DNA of 64,000 bases from positions 1,054,001-1,118,000 of the forward strand of contig NZ_CP010310.2 of the NCBI RefSeq assembly GCF_000815105.2, read 5' to 3'. The DNA is from Pandoraea pulmonicola. GTDB lineage: Bacteria > Pseudomonadota > Gammaproteobacteria > Burkholderiales > Burkholderiaceae. Made by a program: the position numbers and the translations under genes. Below, in pieces: positions 59,986-64,000 of the stretch (the first letter of the stretch is position 1; the number at the start of each line of letters is the position of its first letter). The notes under the pieces are model-generated. The model worked only from the letters and a program-made list of their open reading frames with translations. It was not told the origin of the DNA and made no database searches.

Positions 59986-61359
59986 ATGGGTACAGTCACG
60001 CATCGCTGTGCGCCCAACTACGCAATAAACATTGATTTACAGCCTTCCTCCAAGGCGCCTCCTCAAAGTGGCAGCCCCATGGGTAACGCTATCACAGTGG
60101 TCCGTAGTGCAGCACGAAAGGAGCTGCAGTACACGGTCACGATCGAAAAAAACATTCCGCAAAATCAGGCACAGGAACCATTGGTCGGAGGGGCCGGCCG
60201 CACGTCGCAATCGGATCGGGATGAACCCACAGGGTCTCGCGATGCTATCAAGGTCGTGACGCATAGTCTGTCGGAGCACATCGTCCCTCAGCTTGAGCGC
60301 ACCAAAAACTCGGTTAAGGAACTCATGGGGCGCTTTGCGAAGTCTGGCGAAGTACGCGGAGACTTATCGGCATACGTTGCGTCTCCACTCAAGACAGCTC
60401 TCACTTCCGTGGAGATAGCTCTCGCTTCCGTCAAGGGTCTGAAAGATCAACTTGAAAGATGGAGTGATGGACCCCGAGACGGCGATTCGACAAGTTCGCC
60501 CCGTCCAACCTCAACTCAAGGATTTGCCTCGCATACCGGGGCTAGCCACGCCTCGGTACCTTGTCCGCCCACACCGGAACCCCGTGGTGACAATATCCGC
60601 TCCACCCGTCGCCCCAACGCACAGTTGGGATCTTCTGTCGTGCGCCACTCCGATAAGGCTGGACATCAAACGTCACCACACTCACCGCCGAAAAAGGGGG
60701 ACGTCGGAGCAATAGCGACCGAAGCTGCGACGTTCAAGGAAATCCCAAGCATATCGAAGCAGATTCCCGCGCCAGCCGTGTGGGGCACTCGCACGGCCAC
60801 GTCGCATGAAATTGCCCCACTCAGTCGGCCCAAGGAGGGCCCGTCTGAACCTTCCGATGACGACCGCTCTGCACAGATGCTGGCGTATGCCGACCTAAAC
60901 TCGATTTTCGAGGCATTCCTAGCAAGTGAAGGGAAGAAGATCATTCCGAATCCGGGGGAGGGCAACAATTGCGCGATCTACGCGCTACTTCAACCTCTGT
61001 ATCCTGATCTTGAGATTGATGAGTTGGATAAAGAGGTGGCCCTACTGCGTGCGGAGTACGATGAGCTATATCCGAGCGACTCGACGAAAAGGTTGCATCT
61101 TGATGGCAGCTCTGGGAGCTCGATCGATGCGCTTATTGACATTGTCAATAAACGCTACGATAAGAATATTAGGGTCCAGGTGGTTTCCGCGGGCTTCTCT
61201 CCAGAATATCCATGCACAGAGTACGGGATATTCCCCAAGGACGAGAAAATCCTGAGGCCCGGGCGCCCAAGCCACGACCTTATCATCTACGATCAGCAAG
61301 GGCACTACGTAGCCGTGGTCGATCGTGAGTTAGTCGCACACCACGATGAACCGGGGTAA
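59986..61359 (+). CDS. Candidate type III effector with OTU-like cysteine protease signature
   Basis: This 457-residue protein starts at ATG 59986, seven bases after AGGAGA. Residues 1-290 are mostly disordered with a helical segment (about 85-155). The C-terminal 150 residues have Cys329 in GEGNNCAIYALLQPLYP, a helical stretch, and His440 in YDQQGHYVAVVD, the order and local pattern of OTU/CA-clan cysteine proteases (compare DGNC and HY). Bacterial OTU proteins often cleave ubiquitin chains. No bacterial homologue was recalled with confidence. It lies convergent with the T3SS export genes. Confidence 0.55.
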   Translation: MGTVTHRCAPNYAINIDLQPSSKAPPQSGSPMGNAITVVRSAARKELQYTVTIEKNIPQNQAQEPLVGGAGRTSQSDRDEPTGSRDAIKVVTHSLSEHIVPQLERTKNSVKELMGRFAKSGEVRGDLSAYVASPLKTALTSVEIALASVKGLKDQLERWSDGPRDGDSTSSPRPTSTQGFASHTGASHASVPCPPTPEPRGDNIRSTRRPNAQLGSSVVRHSDKAGHQTSPHSPPKKGDVGAIATEAATFKEIPSISKQIPAPAVWGTRTATSHEIAPLSRPKEGPSEPSDDDRSAQMLAYADLNSIFEAFLASEGKKIIPNPGEGNNCAIYALLQPLYPDLEIDELDKEVALLRAEYDELYPSDSTKRLHLDGSSGSSIDALIDIVNKRYDKNIRVQVVSAGFSPEYPCTEYGIFPKDEKILRPGRPSHDLIIYDQQGHYVAVVDRELVAHHDEPG

Positions 61360-61504
61360 GAACCGCAGTCATAGGGATCGCGCCGCTCTGTTGAAGCGGC
61401 CTGATCCGGCTTGAGCGCCTGCCCACGACCCACTCTGATATTCCACCGCGTATCACTGATTCGGGCGCCTCGCTCTCAATTCGCGTTACGCCCTATCCAG
61501 TATT

Positions 61505-62605
61505 TCATTGCGTTTCATCTTCGGTCTCGTCGCCAGTCTCCTCGCCGGTCTCCTCTTCGTCATATTGCGCCCGTTGACTCTTCTCAATATCCAAAAACCA
61601 CATCAAGATGTCGGCAATATCGTTAAGGCAGTCCTCGGAGACGAAGGAGTAGCGTCGGTGAGTTGCAAAGATCTTGCGTGCCAAGGGAATGTTCTGGACC
61701 ACAGGGACATTCATTTTTTTCGCATGTCTTATGACGGCGAGGGCTCGCTCGTCGGTTTCCATCACCGAGATAAACGGCAGAGGCGCGATGTCCGGATTGA
61801 TATACAGTCCAATGCCGATGTGGGTTGGATTGGCGACAATAAAGCTTGACTTTTCAACGTCCGCCAGCACTTCGCCGGACAACAGCTCCATGCCGAGGCG
61901 GCGTTGCGCTTGTTTGATCTCGGGCGATCCATTCTGCTCCTTGTTCTCACGCTTGACTTCCTCTCGCGTCATCTTCAACTCGCGAATGTACAGCTGATAT
62001 TCAAGAAACGCGTCCGCCAGCACAATCGTCAGCGCGGCCAGGAGAAGTGTCAGAACCAGTGAAAAAACCAGATCAGCGAGAGTCGGTAACAGGCTGGAGG
62101 ACGGGAGTCGTGCCAAGCTTAGAATTTCAGCGCGATGACTGTGCCAGAATAGACCCATCGCCAAGGCAAAAATTGACAAATATAAGCACGCCTTGACCGC
62201 ATCTTTAACGTTTTTCAGATTGAAAATTTTCTTGAAGCCGGATACCGGGTTGATTGCCGAGAAATTCAACCGTATAGCCTCGCTGGCGAAGCGAAAGCGC
62301 GACATCAGGAGATTGGGTATCGCCGCCAGAACGATAACCAATAAGATAAAGCCGGAGATTGTGATGGCGAACAACTCCACGAAACGCTTCGTGTAATCGT
62401 CCAGAGGGATAACAAAACCATTCTCGGCGGCGAGGAACATGGTGTGAAACACTCCCGCTACGGAAATGCCGAAACGGATAAAGCACGCGCCGCCGAGCAG
62501 CATGATGAGTGTCACGAGATCCTGGCTACGCCAGGATTTTCCGCGCTTGCTTTCATCCTGCTTTTTTTTCTCGGATGGTTTTTCTGTCTTGGCGCTTGAA
62601 CTCAC
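61505..62605 (-). CDS. sctU: Type III secretion export switch protein SctU (SpaS family)
   Basis: This 366-residue protein has four membrane helices and a cytoplasmic domain with the self-cleavage motif in VANPTHIGIGLYINPDIAPL, followed by FISVMETDERALAVIRHAKKMNVPVVQNIPLARKIFATHRRYSFV. The wording around the NPTH site is that of the Inv/Mxi-Spa family (SpaS, BsaZ), not flagellar FlhB. The C-terminus has an acidic tail (EEETGEETGDETEDETQ). It overlaps sctT by four bases. Confidence 0.93.
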   Translation of the reverse strand: MSSSAKTEKPSEKKKQDESKRGKSWRSQDLVTLIMLLGGACFIRFGISVAGVFHTMFLAAENGFVIPLDDYTKRFVELFAITISGFILLVIVLAAIPNLLMSRFRFASEAIRLNFSAINPVSGFKKIFNLKNVKDAVKACLYLSIFALAMGLFWHSHRAEILSLARLPSSSLLPTLADLVFSLVLTLLLAALTIVLADAFLEYQLYIRELKMTREEVKRENKEQNGSPEIKQAQRRLGMELLSGEVLADVEKSSFIVANPTHIGIGLYINPDIAPLPFISVMETDERALAVIRHAKKMNVPVVQNIPLARKIFATHRRYSFVSEDCLNDIADILMWFLDIEKSQRAQYDEEETGEETGDETEDETQ

Positions 62606-63384
62606 AGGTCCCCCTGGAACAACGTGGGCAGCGACCAGTTGTCGAACCGGTTGTACAGGAACCTGGGCGCTTCACCACTGAAGTACAGCAACAGGATCAG
62701 GCAAGCGACCAGACTTTTGAGCGTCATTGCGACTGAAAAGGGATTCAGTTGCGGGGCGAAGCGAGACAGTACGCCCAGGGAAATCTCGACGAGCAACATC
62801 GCCGCCAGAGCGGGCATGGCCGCCGCGATGCCGGCGAGCAGTGCTTGTCCGAGCAACCTTGCCGTGCCGTACAGTGTGTTGGCATCGAATGTCAGCGCAC
62901 TTTCTATGGGGATCTGCCGGTAGCTTGCCGCCAGCGTCTCGAGGAGATGTAGCAGGCCCCCGCCAAGTGCGAATGTCACCGTCCAGAGAAAGCCCATGAG
63001 CGTGGCCAATATTGACGCCTCGACGCCAGCCGCCGGATCGATCGCTTTCGCAATGGTCGCGCCGCGCTGGTTGTCCAGTATTTCTCCGCATGTCAATGCG
63101 GCAAAGTAAGGGGCGCCGAACATGAAGCCGAGAACGAGCCCTATGGTCGCCTCTTTGAGCACGGTGGACAGCAGGGGAATATCCGATAACGTTTGCGCTG
63201 TTGGCGCGAGAACCGGAAGCAGCGAGAGGGAGATCAGCGCTATCATCGCGCTGCGCAAGAGACCCGGCGCCAGTGCCTTTTCTCCGAATAGCGGGACGAA
63301 CAACAGGGCGGGACCGATGCGTGCCAGCCCGAGAGCTACACACAGTACGGATTGCTCAAGGTGAGGTGACATCGTTTCCACCAT
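62602..63384 (-). CDS. sctT: Type III secretion export protein SctT (SpaR family)
   Basis: This 260-residue polytopic protein forms part of the export core. Typical stretches are LCVALGLARIGPALLFVPLFGEKALAPGLLRSAMIALISLSL, GLVLGFMFGAPYFAALTCGEILDNQRGA and IAAAMPALAAMLLVEISLGVLSRFAPQLNPFSVAMTLKS. It corresponds to flagellar FliR. ATG 63384 was used; a Met four residues later is also possible. Confidence 0.92.
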   Translation of the reverse strand: MVETMSPHLEQSVLCVALGLARIGPALLFVPLFGEKALAPGLLRSAMIALISLSLLPVLAPTAQTLSDIPLLSTVLKEATIGLVLGFMFGAPYFAALTCGEILDNQRGATIAKAIDPAAGVEASILATLMGFLWTVTFALGGGLLHLLETLAASYRQIPIESALTFDANTLYGTARLLGQALLAGIAAAMPALAAMLLVEISLGVLSRFAPQLNPFSVAMTLKSLVACLILLLYFSGEAPRFLYNRFDNWSLPTLFQGDL

Positions 63385-63387
63385 GCT

Positions 63388-63642
63388 TCACCGGAGCGCC
63401 ATCCGAAGGATATCGTCGCCAAAATTGAGAATGCGCGCGCCAAGCCAACCTGAAATCAGATACAGGCAAAGACACACCGAAAGCAGCTTGATGCCAAATG
63501 GGAGGCTTTGCTCTTGCAAATGAGTGACGGCCTGCACCAGTGCAACGCTGAGACCGACCAGCGTGGCGACGGCAATTGGGATAGCCGACAGGGCGACGAT
63601 CAGGAATAGCGCCCTGTCCGCGGCATGTAGTAAATCGCTCAT
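63388..63642 (-). CDS. sctS: Type III secretion export protein SctS (SpaQ family)
   Basis: This 84-residue protein has two membrane helices (ALFLIVALSAIPIAVATLVGLSVALVQAVTHL and IKLLSVCLCLYLISGWLG) joined by QEQSLPFG. ATG 63642 gives the family length; the longer frame to 63705 was not used. It is the counterpart of FliQ. Confidence 0.92.
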   Translation of the reverse strand: MSDLLHAADRALFLIVALSAIPIAVATLVGLSVALVQAVTHLQEQSLPFGIKLLSVCLCLYLISGWLGARILNFGDDILRMALR

Positions 63643-63650
63643 GAGTTTCG

Positions 63651-64000
63651 TTACTTCGCCAGGTCGATATACTGAAGAACCAGACCCTTGACCAGTTTTT
63701 CCCATCCGTCCAGAAGAACGAACAAAATCAACTTGATGGGGAGTGCTATCGTGACCGGACTCATCATCATCATGCCCAACGCCAGCAATATGTTCGATAT
63801 GAGCATGTCGACGACCAGGAACGGCAAATAGATGTAGAAGCCGATCTTGAACGCACTTTTCAATTCGCTAAGGGCGTAGGCGGGGAGCAGAACGAGAAGC
63901 GGGGCCTGCTCGACGTAGTCGCTTTCCACGTCACGATGGGGGCGGGGGGATTCGACACCGGGCGGATGCTCCCGCAATTGTGCGTCCTGCAGCTCGCCAA
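63651..64000 (-). CDS. sctR: Type III secretion export protein SctR (SpaP family), cut by the window edge
   Basis: The C-terminal about 116 residues are inside the window and the frame is open to position 64000. [65 protein letters not shown] is the SpaP/FliP signature. The apparent start at 63977 is a TTG inside the gene. The order sctR-sctS-sctT-sctU is standard, and the rest of the apparatus should lie to the right. Confidence 0.93.
   Translation of the reverse strand, partial: GELQDAQLREHPPGVESPRPHRDVESDYVEQAPLLVLLPAYALSELKSAFKIGFYIYLPFLVVDMLISNILLALGMMMMSPVTIALPIKLILFVLLDGWEKLVKGLVLQYIDLAK

Overview
The window is about 64 kb of mostly high-GC DNA from a Gram-negative bacterium. Gene families, RBS style and gene order fit a betaproteobacterium of the Burkholderiales, with Pandoraea or Burkholderia the closest guess; this is inference, since no rRNA or tRNA gene was seen. 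No CRISPR array or intact transposase was seen either. There are scars of mobile DNA: a tyrosine-integrase C-terminus, dispersed repeats, an inverted gene duplication, and an AT-richer stretch from about 51.5 to 61.4 kb.

Left part (0-20.5 kb): a VapBC toxin-antitoxin pair beside an integrase remnant; a response regulator and hybrid kinase of the BvgA/BvgS (EvgA/EvgS) type; and a CFA/I-CS1-type fimbrial operon (chaperone, major pilin, usher) followed by a DsbA-like oxidoreductase and a small tautomerase. The tip adhesin that normally ends such an operon is not next to the usher. A clear CfaE/CblD homologue lies 9 kb away at 19350-20489. Between them sits a flagellin cassette: a GT2-GT25 fusion, a FliB-like flagellin methylase, a second GT2, flagellin behind a sigma-28 promoter, a further glycosyltransferase, then motA and motB.

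Middle part (20.8-51.2 kb): a nearly complete secondary flagellar locus in the order typical of lateral or Flag-2 systems. flhA-flhB-fliR-fliQ-fliP-fliN-fliM run leftward. fliEFGHIJ-fliD-fliS-fliT-fliK-fliL-fliA-flgM-flgN and a free-standing glucosaminidase run rightward. flgA is reversed, then come flgBCDEFGHIJKL, a lafW-like gene and a membrane-anchored winged-helix regulator in the lafZ position. There is no fliO, flhF, flhDC, lafK or che gene. FliM lacks the N-terminal CheY-binding motif, and FlgJ is split into a rod-cap protein and a separate hydrolase.

Right part (51.6-64 kb): a candidate effector island leading into an Inv/Mxi-Spa (SPI-1-like) type III secretion module, sctU-sctT-sctS-sctR, which is cut by the window edge. 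The island holds a protein ending in four PPPY motifs, a protein with three HTH-like repeats, an atypical response regulator with Ser at the phospho-acceptor site, two inverted copies of a prolyl-4-hydroxylase-like gene (one truncated), a SLOG-like protein with a C9 tract, a RhoGAP-like effector next to a CesT-type chaperone, and a protein with an OTU-like Cys/His protease signature. The strongest novelty is the RhoGAP-like protein, which keeps the Arg finger, Lys and Asn of eukaryotic RhoGAP domains.
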